Shown: positions 31,399 to 42,814, numbered from the stretch's first letter. The stretch: DNA of 64,000 nt from Epithemia pelagica (GCA_946965045.2 OX337234.1:1116001-1180000); one strand, 5' to 3'. Translations and numbers: made by a program. The notes: generated by a model not told the origin, from the sequence alone.

Positions 31399-33078
31399 TT
31401 GCGGTCATCAAGAGTCACGTCCGGGCAAACTACCGGTCCGACCTCCAGGGGGCAATCACTTATATATCACGGGAAGTGTCTGAGATTTTTCCAGCGACTG
31501 TACCAGGACAACGGGGACCGTTTCATTTCCGAATCCGCCTCTCAACAGCAGCCACCGACGAATCGCCCTCGAAATTTTGCTGGACTCAGTCATGACAATG
31601 GTGTGTACTCGTTCTATGGCGTTGATGTGACGAATGTCAATCGCCGCTTCTCCTCCCAGGAAATCCGTCTTCTTGGGCCAACCGGCCAGGCGTACATCTA
31701 TCAAGAGAGGGAACGATTGCGTGGCGGGGCGTCGCCGGGTCGTGGCGGCGGCCGTGGTTTCAGCGGCCGGGGACGAGGTCGTGGTGGTGGTGGTGGCCGG
31801 GGCGTCACGGAGATCCAGACGCAGGATCAATCTGTCATCACTGACATCACGAACGACGGAGAGCGTTCGGCGGCAACGGGGCAAGCTGGAGCGACGACGG
31901 GGACAAGTGACCGGGGTAGCACCAATGGCCGTCGTTTTGGTGGCGGGGCGTACCAAGGAGGCAGCGAAAACCGAGACGTCAGTGCTGTCCACTGTGGGCC
32001 CCAGAGGCGAGTGGGGAAAGTTGAGAAGAGTTGGTTGTTGGATAGTGAAGGCTCAAGAGAAGTGGGGAGGAATGAGATGGATACAATGGCGGATACCTGT
32101 TGTGCCGGGCGAAATTGGATCCTGCTGGAGACGACAGGCATGGAATGTTCCGTGAATGACTTCGCTGGGAATCGAGTCGGCAGTACGTCGGTCCCGGTGG
32201 GAACATGCGCGACCGTCGTGCGAGAGCAAAGTACAGGTGCCGAAGTGCTAGTTATAGGGCACCAAATGCTATGGTTCGGGAACAAGTTAGATAAATCGCT
32301 GCTAAATCAAAACCAGATCCGGCACGCGGGACATGCTGTTTGCGACGACCCTACCCAAGGGGCACGGGAAGGATTCGGCTTTTGGGCCGACGGGCTGCAT
32401 ATTCCCTTCGAGATCCAAGGGACCACTGTCTACTTCGAGTCTCGGGCTCCGGATCAGCAAGAAGTGGAAACGCTACCATCAGTAACAATCACGCGTCAGG
32501 AGCTGTGGGACCCTCAACACGTGAACATTAGCTCGCCCGGCGATAGTCCGTTCATTGAGGCATATGGCGATAGCGCGGCGGATATCGGACATGTGTCGAG
32601 CGTCCTAGAACCAACTGGCATCGCCCGCAAGCTAACTGCAATCCCACGAGTGCGTAAAGTCGAGACTGACCGCCATTCGGCAGTCACACCGGAGCTTCTC
32701 AGTCGCAAATGGAAGATTGGCCTTGACACAGCACGGGCGACCCTCCGAGTGACCACCCAACGTGGTATCCGCACTGCCGTTGCACCAATTACCCGGCGAT
32801 ACCGCGTCGATAACCTGGCTTTACATCGAAACAGACTACAGGGAAATTTCTACACTGATACATTGTTTTCGAAAACGCTATCTTTATCTGGCAACAAGTG
32901 TGCCCAAGTGTTCACCGATGGACAGTTCTCAGCTGTATACCCGCTGGAAAGTAAGGCACATGTCGGCCAAGCGTTAGCGCGCTTCATGGACGAAATCGGC
33001 ATCCCTGAAACTCTCCATGCTGACTTGGCAGGGGAACAAACCGGTCTGTCTACCTTGTTTAATAAACTCGTTTGGTAA
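31399..33078 (+). pseudogene. RGG-box, protease and integrase start (second Copia)
   Basis: 559 codons. An Arg/Gly-rich run (GRGRGRGGGGGRG) replaces the usual zinc knuckle. The protease-like motif is MADTCCAGRNW, of the ADTCCAG type known from diatom elements. The integrase core has VFTDGQFSAVYPLE and TLHADLAGEQT. It ends at TAA 33076-33078, after which the frame continues. Confidence 0.75.
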
Positions 33079-34461
33079 CATAGAGTCAACATGCGTTGGT
33101 CCGAAAAGGGAACCGGCAAACAGAACCACAAAGCAGAGAGGGAGATTGGATTACTCAAACAACAATGGCACCGTCGTATGACCGAGTCGAACGTCCCGCG
33201 ACGCCTCTGGGACTACGGTCTCGTCTATGAATCAGGGCTGCTCAGTCGTGTCGCCCGGTGACAAGACGGCCGCTCAGGGGTTGAACGGCTGACTGGCAAC
33301 ACGCCCGACATCTTGGAATGGGTGGATTTTGCGTTTTATGATCTGGTTTGGTATCATAACAACGACAAGGTAGACGCCACAGACGATCAGGTCCATCTCG
33401 GACGGTGGCTTGGAATCGCCCATCGAATTGGATCGGACCTTTGCTACTGGATATTGACGAAGAGTGGAAAAGTCGTGGCTCGTACAACCGTTCAGCATGT
33501 TGTCAAAGATGACCTCGACAAGCCGGAGATTGTTGAAAAAGTTAAGCAATTCGATTTGATTGTTGCGAACAGGTTGGACGCCCGTGATTTCACGGACGAC
33601 AACGGAGGAGGGCCGGGGTTCTTGGAAGACACCCGTATCGAAGAGGAAAAGCGGGGACGGGCAGGACTGGTGCCTGACGATGAAGAATACGGCCGGATGA
33701 TCTGGGAAGACACTCCGGAGGCCGATGACAAGGAACCAGAGTACGACGAGTACGTGGGATCCCAGATTCAAATTAACATAGGAGGCGAGGCATTGGTCGG
33801 GACGGTAATCAAGCGACAGAAAGGATTAGATGGGAAACCAACGGGGAAAAGGCACAGCAACGACACGTGTGCTTACCAAGTGAAATTTCCAAATGGAGTA
33901 GTACAAGAGTTCACGGCGAATACAATCGCTGAGAATATGTTCGCAAGAATCGACGACGAAGGGAAACAACACTTCGTAGTGAAGGAAATTATCGGGCACA
34001 GGAAGAACGGGGACGCGGTGCCGCGTGACGAAGGATTCCATGTCGGCACCAATGGCAATAGACACGCCAAGAAAACGACGAAGGGATGGGAGGTTGCGGT
34101 CGAACTGAGGGATGGAACACAGATGTGGTTGCCGCTCAAAGAGGTGAAAAATGGATACCCCACTGAGTTGGCCAAATATGCAGTCGCACAAGGCCTTGAA
34201 GATGAGCCAGCATTTCATTGGTGGATACCCGCGACTCTCAATCACATGCGACGAATCCTGAAGAAGGTGAAGAAGAAGTACTGGCGTACGACCCACAAGT
34301 ACGGGATTAAACTACCCCACTCCGTAGAAGAGGCCTTGAAGATAGATCAAGCTACGAATACGACGTTTTGGAAAGACGCGATTGAAAAGGAGCTTCGAGT
34401 CGTGAAGGTTGCTTGGGAGACGCGTGAAGACCTAAACTTGGAAGACGTGCGAGCCGGGTGA
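33079..34461 (+). pseudogene. Integrase remainder and RT start (second Copia)
   Basis: Continues in frame with KGTGKQNHKAEREIGLLKQQW (third catalytic Glu, split here as KQNHKAEREIG), PRRLWDYGLVY, a TGA at 33259, then GNTPDILEW, FYDLVWYH and the SH3-like region. FWKDAIEKEL marks the RT opening before TGA 34459-34461. Confidence 0.7.
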
Positions 34462-35082
34462 CAACTAATTGGTCACACGGAGATTACTTGTCATATGGTC
34501 TTCGACGTGAAGATGGACCTGACGAGAAAAGCCCGGCTTGTGGCTGGAGGACACCTCACGGACACTCCTAGTAGTTTAACCTATTCCAGTGTCGTTAGCC
34601 GTGATTCGATCCGGGTCGCGTTCCTGTTGGCAGCTTTGAATGGTCTCAAGGTACTGGCATGCGACATCGGCAATGCGTATTTGAACGCTCCGTGTCGCGA
34701 GAAAATTTGGTTCTTGGGAGGACCTGACGTGGGGACTGAGTCCCAAGGAAAAATATGTGTCATGGTCCGTGCCCTATATGGCCTCAAATCGTCTGGGGCG
34801 AGCTGGAGGGCAACGCTGATGGCAACGCTCTACGAGATGGGCTTCGAAGACACTAAGGCCGACCCGTGCGTACTACGTCGTAAGGCAAGGAAGGACACGG
34901 GGGAAGAATACTATGAATTAATTCTAGTCTACGTTGATGACATCCTCTTGGTGAGCCACGATCCCCAACCGGTTCTCGACGAGATCAACAAACATTACAA
35001 AATCAAGGTGGGAAGCATTGGTGAGCCATCGACGTATCTCTGTGCCCAAATTTACAAGCATCACTTACCGGACGGCAACTAG
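34462..35082 (+). pseudogene. Reverse transcriptase (second Copia)
   Basis: RT motifs KARLVAGGHLT, SVVSRDSIRVAFLLA, ACDIGNAYLNAP, ALYGLKSSGASWR and the catalytic LVYVDDILLVS are intact. Ends at TAG 35080-35082. Confidence 0.85.
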
Positions 35083-36270
35083 GCCTGGGGCATGTCAAGT
35101 GAAAAATATGTCAACAATGCGATAAAGGTTGTGGAGAACCTTCTTGAAGAAGACGGGGACGGACACCACTTGAAGACAACTGCCAAGGTGCCGGTTGTTA
35201 CATCGTACAAATCCGAACTGGACACTAGTGAAGAATTGGATGCCGACCTTACGTCTCGTTTCCAACAGCTCATCGGAATATTACGCTGGGCGGTTGAGTT
35301 GGGCCGCGTCGATATTTACCTTGAAGTATCCTTGTTGCCGCAGTTTCTGGCGAGTCCAAGAAAAGGCCACCTGGAAGCGGCATATCACATTTTTGCATTT
35401 TTGAAGAAGCATCCAAAACTCAAGCTCGTGTTCGACCCCAAAGATGTTTCCCTTGATGAATCTTGCTTCCATTTGGTTTCGACGGCAGAATGGAAAGAAT
35501 TCTACGGAGACCTGGTGGAAGAAGTTCCGGCAGACATGCCAACTCCGTTGGGGAGACCGGTTCGCATGACTTGCTTCGTCGACGCTGACCATGCCGGGAA
35601 CTTGGTAACCCGTCGGTCCCATTCGGGGGTAATCATCTTCATTCAAAACGCCCCAATTTTGTGGTATTCACGTCGTCAAAATACCGTCGAAACTTCGAGT
35701 TTCGGCAGCGATTTCGTTGCCATGCGCATCGCCAAGGAGACGATTGTTGGCTTGCGGTATAAGATCCGCATGTTCGGAACACCCATCAATCACCCAACCG
35801 ACGTCCTGTGTGACAACCGCGGCGTCGTCAAAAACACGAGCGTCCCTTCCTCCGTACTTAGCAAGCGACACAACGCCATTAATTACCATTCCGTTCGGGA
35901 GGCTGCGGCCGCTTCGATTGTTTGCGTCGGCAAAGAAGATACCCAAACAAACATCGCCGACTTATCCACTAAGATGCTGCCTCGTGAACGCCGAAATGAG
36001 TTGTTGTCTCAATTCACATATTCCTCTGCTTTCGGATCCTCTGGTCCCCCCTGTGTGGACACACGATCTTGCAGTCCCTCTCAGGCCATTCCTTTAGCTC
36101 AACAAAACCAATCCGTGCGGGCCGGCCGGATTTGGTTTTGGAAAATGTGCCTAAACGCCGTCCTTACGCATTCGCAAAACAAATCCAAAAGACCGCACCT
36201 ATCCCCCATCCTGACCCTCATCCTGACCCCCATCCTCCCCCACTCTTCACTCAGAAAAATTGTATACTAA
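35083..36270 (+). pseudogene. RNase H region (second Copia)
   Basis: Contains FQQLIGILRWAVELGRVDI, FVDADHAGN (catalytic Asp), ETSSFGSDFVAM, LCDNRGVV and a KRHNAINYHSVREA segment. Follows the RT in frame after one TAG. Confidence 0.85.
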
Positions 36271-36423
36271 AACTATTGGGTACTAAGGAAGCGACCTTTT
36301 ATGCAAGAATACCGTTATAGTCGAACGCCCGCCCATCATGTCGAACGCCCGCCCAACATATTCGAAACTGTAGGCTGGCCTCTACACTAGCATAAGTAAA
36401 ACACTATCCCTAATGAATTTCCC

Positions 36424-36471
36424 GGATTTGTTCGAACCAATCCGGGGTCCTGGATTGGTTCGAACAAATCC
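36424..36471. repeat. Perfect 20 bp inverted repeat (hairpin), 8-base loop
   Basis: Arm 36424-36443 (GGATTTGTTCGAACCAATCC) is exactly complementary to 36452-36471, with loop GGGGTCCT. Confidence 0.9.
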
Positions 36472-36666
36472 AGAAATGCTGTTTTACCCGGATATATGAC
36501 GTAAACGTGACGCAAAATGCTGACGTGCACGCAATCTCGATTTGGTTTTGCGAGCTAAAGGATTGGCCTCACTTGTGATGTTGCGAATCCTTTGATTCGC
36601 CGGGGACGGGTCATTCGGGAATGGATACTACGGGACTGCGGAACGTGACTGTGGAACGTGCATAGT

Positions 36667-36783
36667 CATCACGTTTACCTCTTATTGTCTTACTGAATTG
36701 AAAGGAGATCCTCGATAATGTGTATTCTAATCTTAGTCTTTTTCTTAACGAAGTGAACTCGCTCTACCGACGTAGATAAGTGA
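36667..36783 (+). repeat. ~115 bp shared leader block, copy 1
   Basis: Matches the reverse complement of 60297-60413 with a few substitutions and one small indel; includes CTTATTGTCTTACTGAATTG and GAACTCGCTCTAC. It ends 52 bp before the sulfotransferase start; the other copy ends about 50 bp before the NTPase-nuclease start. Confidence 0.85.
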
Positions 36784-36835
36784 AAGGTACCAAGATTATC
36801 ACTTCTTATCAACTCCATCCTCTCCCACAACGACG

Positions 36836-38848
36836 ATGACCAATGGTCCTTCCTTCCGCAGGGTAGTACGAGTGACTCTCGTTTTGCTCGTACTGTCCCA
36901 AATCAGGTACCTCCATCGCAACTTTTTTCCCAACAACAACAACAACAAACAATTGCACGACGTTCACAAAACAACCCCAATGGCAATCAATCAAGGCTCC
37001 CACGGATTGAAAGACGAGAAAGTACAACGAATCGTCAGTTGCACGATGAGTCATAACAGCACCAATCAAACCACTCCGCCATCCTTTTGTATCGACCCAC
37101 GGGATCCAGAATATACTGGCCCAAACCATATGCCACCCTATGTCCTTGAAAGATACAAGCTCTTGTTCTTTACTACGGCTAAAGTGGGCTGTACGCATTG
37201 GAGTTTGCTCTTTATGCGCATGGTGCATAATCGCACCTATGCCATCCAACAAGAAGGTCTAGTTCATGCTCAATCATGGAGCGAACTCAAACTGCTTCGT
37301 CACTATTCGGTAGAGGAAGCGACGCACATGATGACGTCTCCGCTATGGACTCGGGCCATTTTCTTGCGCGATCCCATGGAACGGTTTGTGTCGGCTTATT
37401 TGGACAAGGCAGTGGGCAAGGATCATTACGTGCAACACTTGTGTTGCAGAGGCAATGTCACTTGTCTGGCTCTTTCCAATCAGTCTGCAGAAATTGCATT
37501 TTCTGTAATGAAACGATGTGGTGACGAGCATTGGGTCCCGCAAAGTAACCGCATTTCTAACAAGTACATGCGACAGGTTAATTTTATTGGACGCATGGAA
37601 ACCATGCAACAAGACAGCGAACGATTGTTGAGACGGATTGGAGCCTGGAAACAGTATGGGACACATAGCACCAGTACGACGACGACAAACATCACCATTC
37701 CCTCCAGCGCCAAAACTTCCTACATCGGCACCAACAAACCACGCCATGCCGGTCAGAGTCATGCGACGGGTGCGTCGTCTAAAATGGTCCAGCACATCAC
37801 TCCCAAATTGTATCAAGAACTCCTCGAGTATTATCGGGTGGACTACGAAAACCCGTATTTCAACTTTACCAAACCAAACATGACATGGTCGGAACAATCC
37901 CCCATGAATCAAAGCTTCCACGGACTGAAAGAGGAGAATGTACAACCAAACGACACCAGCACGGCGAGTCACAACAGTACCAACCAAACCACTTCACCAT
38001 CCTTTCGCGTTGACCCATCGGATCAAGAATACACGGGCCAGGCACCCTATGTCTTTGAAAAATACAAGTTCTTGTTCTTTCCTACGGCAAAGGTGGCCTG
38101 TACGCATTGGAAAGTGCTCTTTATGCGCATGGTGCACAATCGCACCTATGCCATCCAACAAGAAGGTCTAGTTCATGCTCAAGCACCAAGGGAACTCAAA
38201 CGGCTTCGTCACTATTCGGTAGAGGAAGCGACGCACATGATGACGTCTCCGCTATGGACTCGGGCCATTTTCTTGCGCGATCCCATGGAACGGTTTGTGT
38301 CGGCTTATTTGGACAAGGCAGTGGGCAAGGATCATTACGTGCAACACATGTGTTGCAGACGCAATGTCACTTGTCTGGCTCTTTCCAATCAGTCGGCAGA
38401 AATTGCATTTTCTGTAATGAAACAATGTGTTGACGTTCATTGGGCCCCGCAAAGTAACCGCATTTCTCACAAGTACATGCGACAGGTTAATTTTATTGGA
38501 CGCATGGAAACCATGCAACAAGACAGCGAACGATTGTTGAGACGGATTGGAGCCTGGAAACAGTATGGGACACATAGCACCAGTACGACGACGACAAACA
38601 TCACCATTCCCTCCAGCGCCAACACTTCCTACATCGGCACCAACAAACCACGCCATGCCGGTCAGAGTCATGCGACGGGTGCGTCGTCTAAAATGGCCAA
38701 GCACATTACTCCCAAATTGTATCAAGAACTCCTCGAGTATTATCGGGTGGACTACGAAAACCCGTATTTCAACTTTACCATACCAAACATGACATGGTTG
38801 GAGGAATCTTTCCAGCAACAGCCGTTGACAAGCCAACTGGAAGTGTGA
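36836..38848 (+). CDS. Membrane-anchored sulfotransferase-like protein with two tandem domains
   Basis: Single exon of 670 residues. A basic N-terminus and hydrophobic helix (VTLVLLVLSQI) form a type II signal anchor, as in Golgi sulfotransferases. Two nearly identical domains follow, 303 residues (909 bp) apart. Each has a phosphosulfate-binding loop (FTTAKVGCTHW / FPTAKVACTHW), the 3'-phosphate site RAIFLRDPMERFVSAYLDK, a Cys-pair segment, VNFIGRMETM, and ITPKLYQELLEYYRVDYENPYFNF (given here in part as YYRVDYENPYF). N-x-S/T sites are common. The layout matches carbohydrate sulfotransferases (Sulfotransfer_2), which use PAPS. Both copies keep the binding residues, so both could be active. 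The acceptor is unknown. The duplicated linker and most of each domain differ by only a few bases. Confidence 0.85.
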   Translation: MTNGPSFRRVVRVTLVLLVLSQIRYLHRNFFPNNNNNKQLHDVHKTTPMAINQGSHGLKDEKVQRIVSCTMSHNSTNQTTPPSFCIDPRDPEYTGPNHMPPYVLERYKLLFFTTAKVGCTHWSLLFMRMVHNRTYAIQQEGLVHAQSWSELKLLRHYSVEEATHMMTSPLWTRAIFLRDPMERFVSAYLDKAVGKDHYVQHLCCRGNVTCLALSNQSAEIAFSVMKRCGDEHWVPQSNRISNKYMRQVNFIGRMETMQQDSERLLRRIGAWKQYGTHSTSTTTTNITIPSSAKTSYIGTNKPRHAGQSHATGASSKMVQHITPKLYQELLEYYRVDYENPYFNFTKPNMTWSEQSPMNQSFHGLKEENVQPNDTSTASHNSTNQTTSPSFRVDPSDQEYTGQAPYVFEKYKFLFFPTAKVACTHWKVLFMRMVHNRTYAIQQEGLVHAQAPRELKRLRHYSVEEATHMMTSPLWTRAIFLRDPMERFVSAYLDKAVGKDHYVQHMCCRRNVTCLALSNQSAEIAFSVMKQCVDVHWAPQSNRISHKYMRQVNFIGRMETMQQDSERLLRRIGAWKQYGTHSTSTTTTNITIPSSANTSYIGTNKPRHAGQSHATGASSKMAKHITPKLYQELLEYYRVDYENPYFNFTIPNMTWLEESFQQQPLTSQLEV

Positions 38849-39331
38849 CGACTGTAGCAGTTTCGTTGGAGTTACCAGAAGTTTTGGACCATCATACTAG
38901 CCGTTGACAAGCCACCCACTGTAACGGTTTCGTTGGAGTGGCCAGAAACAAAAACAAAAACGAGCCATGCGTAAGAATCACAGAACATAGTAGAAACGAC
39001 AACGAGTTTAGAATCAGTTAAAAGAGATAGTATCCCTTCTCATCGGTCAAAGACTCATTGGTATACTCACTCATACTTAAGAGAGTGCAGATCCGTCGTT
39101 CTCTCTTTTCAAGCAATATTTATTGTGCACTCTTCCTTTGATATCCTTCGTTCCGCTCAACTTTGATCGCTCTGTTGGTAGCAAAACAGGCCTTGCATAG
39201 AAAATTTTGTTAGGGTCATGGCTTTTTGATCGACCGTTTGGCGCTCGTTGTCGGCCACAGACCACAGATGATAACCGACTCTGTCCGTTGATGAAAGGCA
39301 CGCCAAAAGACCACACAGGTGTCTCCCATTC
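38849..39331. other. Intergenic, with short echo of the sulfotransferase 3' end
   Basis: The 3' end of the coding sequence (CCGTTGACAAGCCA, then GTTTCGTTGGAGT and CCAGAA) is repeated within about 80 bp at 38900-38945. Otherwise nothing recognised. Confidence 0.6.
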
Positions 39332-40876
39332 ATGTACTGTGAATGTGAATTGGGTTTCACAAAAGAGATGGAATCATTAAACAATAAAGCGCCAGTGGCT
39401 TGGTCGGAGGACCAGGAACCAGTTTCGTCGTGGATCCTTCCTCGTGGAGCCGATTGGATTGTTCGAGAAGTGTGTGCCCAAGAGTTGTTGCGACAAGTCT
39501 TGGACGGTCGATTCTTGGACGCTCCTGCGGCATCCTCGTCCCTACCAGGCAACGACGACAACGAACAAACAACCGAACACGAAGGCGCCGCCGGAATCGA
39601 GGATGCCATTCCCACGGCACGGTCCTTGTCGGCAAATGACTTTTGTACGGTCCGACACTTGATTGCGACGTATCCAGGCATTTGTCGATGTCGGTATGAA
39701 TTTCGATGGGAAGGCGGAGACACACGATATCTCTATCCATTGGCCATGCTTTCCTTGTTGCAACCACCATTGGAACTTATTCATTTAACGTATGAGGCCT
39801 TTCCACAAGCCTTGACCATTGCCGAACCCACCAAGGGTTGTATTCCCTTGCATTACGCCTGCTCCGTCGAAGGCTCGTTGGAACTGGTCTCCTTCTTGTT
39901 GGACCAGAACCCGGAAACGATACGCACCAAACGACTGGATGGAATGATGCCCTTGCATTTGGCGAGTTATTTTCAAGCACCCTCTCCCATTGTCGACTAT
40001 TTGTATGAGCAATATCCCGAGGCGATTGCCATGGTCGATCATGAACAATGGACTCCCCTTCATGCGGCGGCCCGCGGCACGGCCTCGTTGCAAGTCGTGG
40101 AACGATTGTATCAATGGCGGCCCGAATCAGCCTTGGAACTCGACGAAGCCCGACGTACGCCCTTGCATTTGGCCTGTATGAAACGGGGTCATTTCCATGT
40201 GGTGGAACGGCTCTATCAGTGTGAACCGGCCGCCTTGGCCATGCAAGACGTTCACACCTTGACACCCCTCTTTCACGCCGCCAAATGTCAATCGGCACAA
40301 ACCCTCCAATTCTTGCTTCAACAACTCCGGAACGCACAAGAACAAGAACAACAGGTGGAACAGGAGAATGAACCTGCTGTAGAGGCACCTCGCATACCGC
40401 AAAACCCTGAAAGAGCACACATTCCTCTTCCGCAGCTACAGGCCCAACAACAACCTCCACAACAACAATCGCCACAATCCTGGCTTCCACCTTCGGATCA
40501 TTTGGGTGCCACGGTCCTACATTTTGCCGTGGCGGCCAATACACCAGAAGTGGTCGACTATTTGTGTCGGGCCTTTCCTCCGTTGGCCGAAGCATTATGT
40601 ACCGAACGGATGCGATATACCGCCTTGCATGTGGCGTGCTTGTGCGATGCACCCGTTCCCAATGTGCAAGCCTTGTTGCGACATTATCCCGAAACACTCT
40701 TGACCCGCACGGGACAAGGTCATGATTGTTTGCACATTGCCCGCAAAAGCAACGTGTCAGCCCAACTCCGGGACTTGTTGGAACGAGAAATGACCAAGCT
40801 GCGAGCGTCCAAAGAATCGTCGTCGTCGTCTGTAGAGAGAAACAAAAAGGCGTGGAAGGAACAGAGATATACATGA
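39332..40876 (+). CDS. Ankyrin-repeat protein
   Basis: 514 residues from ATG 39332; a second in-frame ATG at 39368 is equally plausible. About residues 165-330 and 385-500 hold at least eight ankyrin units, shown by repeated PLHYA, PLHLAS, PLHAAAR, PLHLAC, VLHFAV, ALHVAC and CLHIAR cores with following VV..L or V..LL helices. A Gln/Pro-rich spacer splits the array. The C-terminus is basic. It is probably a scaffold; the partner is unknown. The long antisense frame (40907-39777) is a shadow. Confidence 0.88.
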   Translation: MYCECELGFTKEMESLNNKAPVAWSEDQEPVSSWILPRGADWIVREVCAQELLRQVLDGRFLDAPAASSSLPGNDDNEQTTEHEGAAGIEDAIPTARSLSANDFCTVRHLIATYPGICRCRYEFRWEGGDTRYLYPLAMLSLLQPPLELIHLTYEAFPQALTIAEPTKGCIPLHYACSVEGSLELVSFLLDQNPETIRTKRLDGMMPLHLASYFQAPSPIVDYLYEQYPEAIAMVDHEQWTPLHAAARGTASLQVVERLYQWRPESALELDEARRTPLHLACMKRGHFHVVERLYQCEPAALAMQDVHTLTPLFHAAKCQSAQTLQFLLQQLRNAQEQEQQVEQENEPAVEAPRIPQNPERAHIPLPQLQAQQQPPQQQSPQSWLPPSDHLGATVLHFAVAANTPEVVDYLCRAFPPLAEALCTERMRYTALHVACLCDAPVPNVQALLRHYPETLLTRTGQGHDCLHIARKSNVSAQLRDLLEREMTKLRASKESSSSSVERNKKAWKEQRYT

Positions 40877-41236
40877 GGCAAACACGTTGCCGGAAACTTG
40901 GTAGCACTGGTGTACAAGTGTAATTTAGAGGACCAAGGTTCCAGTTTCATGCAAGATGAAAAAGCCCCAAACAAGGCGTTTAGATGATTGTTTCATAGAA
41001 CGGGCTCCATATGTAGGTTTCACAGATCCGAGGCTCCACAACCAAAGGCGACAAAAAACCAACGTAGGTGGCTTTGTCTGTCTTGTCCGTACACGGTGGC
41101 TGGCTTGCCTACAAGAGTATATACAGAGTGTGTGTCATGGTCAGCAATGAAGTGCGATTGGTCTATCTTAGGTTTCCTGCTGAGAAAAAGACGCTCAGGA
41201 AAAACAGGAACTGATGAGCAAGAAGTAACTACCTAC
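40877..41236. other. Intergenic, no supported gene
   Basis: Space between the convergent ankyrin and alpha-kinase genes; no motif recognised. Confidence 0.5.
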
Positions 41237-42148
41237 TTAGTAGCCCTCTTGAATCCTTGACATGGGAACTCTGGAATTTCTGGTTGGTACGTGTCGTCCA
41301 CCACCGACATGTTCCATGGTAGTCCCCGCTGTAGGTCGATAATACGAGTTTCGATCCCTGGGTTTGCGCCAGTCAGAGCGACAAAATTCGTTGCATTCAT
41401 GATGGGCAAAAAAGGTGGAAATTCCAGCACTTCCCAAATCGGTGGGACCTTATTCCTGGTGGACAGACATGACCACCGGGTCGGTCAACACCACACCATC
41501 CTGGTACACGCCACCCTGCAGATCACAAAGCAAGCATTGGCCATTGGATGAATGGTACGAAAAGTGCGACACTGCTTGCATGACGCGTGCCCAGGGAATG
41601 GAATCGTCCGACCATCCAGTGTTGGAATTGAATTTTTGGTAGTTGGTGATGAAGGGTTCCTGCAAGACCTTTTGACCAGCAAACGAACAACCAGGCCGGA
41701 AGGTCCAAACTTCTGGAAGATTGATTTTGACCATGCGATCAATAAATCTCTTTTCATTCCATTTCGTAATGAGGCGAACAGCCATATTCGAAGCATCAAT
41801 GTCGGCATCATAGAAACTTGCTTCCATCACTCCGCCCGTTTTGAACCACTTGCACACGCACTGTTCGCCAGCTCGATTTCCATGAGTGTATCTTCCCTTG
41901 GCAACATATCGAAACGCTCCTTCCGCAAAGGGATAATCCAAGGCATCGTTTGTGAAGGTCGCTCGCGTTGCGTTGTTGCGGCGTGCCGTTTGAGAAGGAT
42001 CAACACTGTTGTTGTTCGATTCGTGATTACCAGCCACACAACTTGCACAGCGTGATGCGCCTGGGCATTTGTTTACCCTTTGATTATTGCTGTATGAAGA
42101 CCGATGCAAGGAGCGGTTGCATTCGGCGCAGACACGATATGATGGCAT
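41237..42148 (-). pseudogene. Alpha-kinase with one in-frame stop (copy 1)
   Basis: 304 codons in one frame, cut by TAA at 41452-41450. The N-terminus has a Cys-pair module (CAECNRSLH then CASC), possibly zinc binding. The atypical alpha-kinase core (MHCK/EF2K family) shows AEGAFRYVAKGRY, EQCVCKWFK (ATP lysine), LPEVWTF, LLCDLQGG and LTDPVVMSV. After the stop the same frame continues with GPTDLGSAGISTFF and HHECNEFC, the conserved C-terminal zinc-site region of alpha-kinases. So the stop removes an essential part. It could be a pseudogene, a read-through site or a sequencing error. Two related copies lie nearby. Confidence 0.8.
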
Positions 42149-42263
42149 GGTAATGGCACAATGGGCATGATCTTATTCCTCGCCAAACGCCGACAGCAAA
42201 TTTGTGCGATCGATGCGGAAACGCGCAGAGGTCGCGGATATACTTTTGGATGACTGCTAACCT

Positions 42264-42814
42264 TACAAGCTGAGTTCAGAGTTTACATCAACGACGTAGG
42301 CCCCTGTAGAATTTGTACCAGAGGAGTAATCCTCGATAGCGCTTCGCGTTTCTAATGTCCGACACGCGACGTCCTAGTGGTTGCAAGAAATATTTTATTA
42401 CCTTTAGTGTTATGTGTGATTTCTTCCGAACGCTAGATTTTCATCAAAAATTACGAAAAACAGTCGACTGTGTTGACCATGGTGGAGGGTCGGTGGAGGG
42501 CCGTCCCAACCGCGTACCTTGTTGCCGAGCTGTATCAAGGTGCCTAAGGGTGTTATTAGGCCATCACCAATGGGGCAACAAGGTATGCGGTTGGCATCAT
42601 CCCCAATGAAGTGATGATCCGACGCACCCCACGCACGATAGTCTCGTACAAAACGAAGTTTTTCTGGGGGAACGCGAGATTGTCGAGTTTAGGAAGCACT
42701 TTTCACATTAGAGGCATAATTATAAGGGCTATAGTAATTAGATGGCTGGCGTGATATACGTAGATTTCCTACTAAGCGCTACGTCGTTGACATTCGGCTT
42801 GAACTCAGCTTGTA
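42264..42814 (+). mobile_element. MITE-like inverted-repeat element, copy 1
   Basis: 551 bp with ends TACAAGCTGAGTTCA and the complement. Copy 2 (46801-47343) is related in opposite orientation. A CCT/ACCTT duplication may flank it. No complete transposase is present. Confidence 0.7.

Larger units (their letters stand above)
29652..36270 (+). mobile_element. Degraded Copia-type retrotransposon (second element)
   Basis: Plus-strand order: gag, Gly/Arg-rich RNA-binding region, protease, integrase, RT, RNase H. From 31399 to 36270 one reading frame (same phase throughout) is interrupted only by stops at 33076 (TAA), 33259 (TGA), 34459 (TGA) and 35080 (TAG). The gag half has at least two frameshifts (near 31075 and 31350). 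No pair of LTRs is found; 36271-36785 may be a 3' LTR whose partner is lost. Confidence 0.88.
36271..36785 (+). repeat. LTR-like tail of the second Copia element
   Basis: Non-coding. It holds two copies of TCGAACGCCCGCC (36319 and 36339), a perfect 20 bp hairpin, and at 36667-36783 a block shared in inverted orientation with 60297-60413. Position directly after RNase H suggests a 3' LTR, but no 5' copy is present to prove it. Confidence 0.5.

Noticed and set aside
39777-40907. 376-codon minus-strand open frame
   Set aside because: Antisense shadow of the ankyrin gene, rich in Arg and Pro as expected from complementing its codons.
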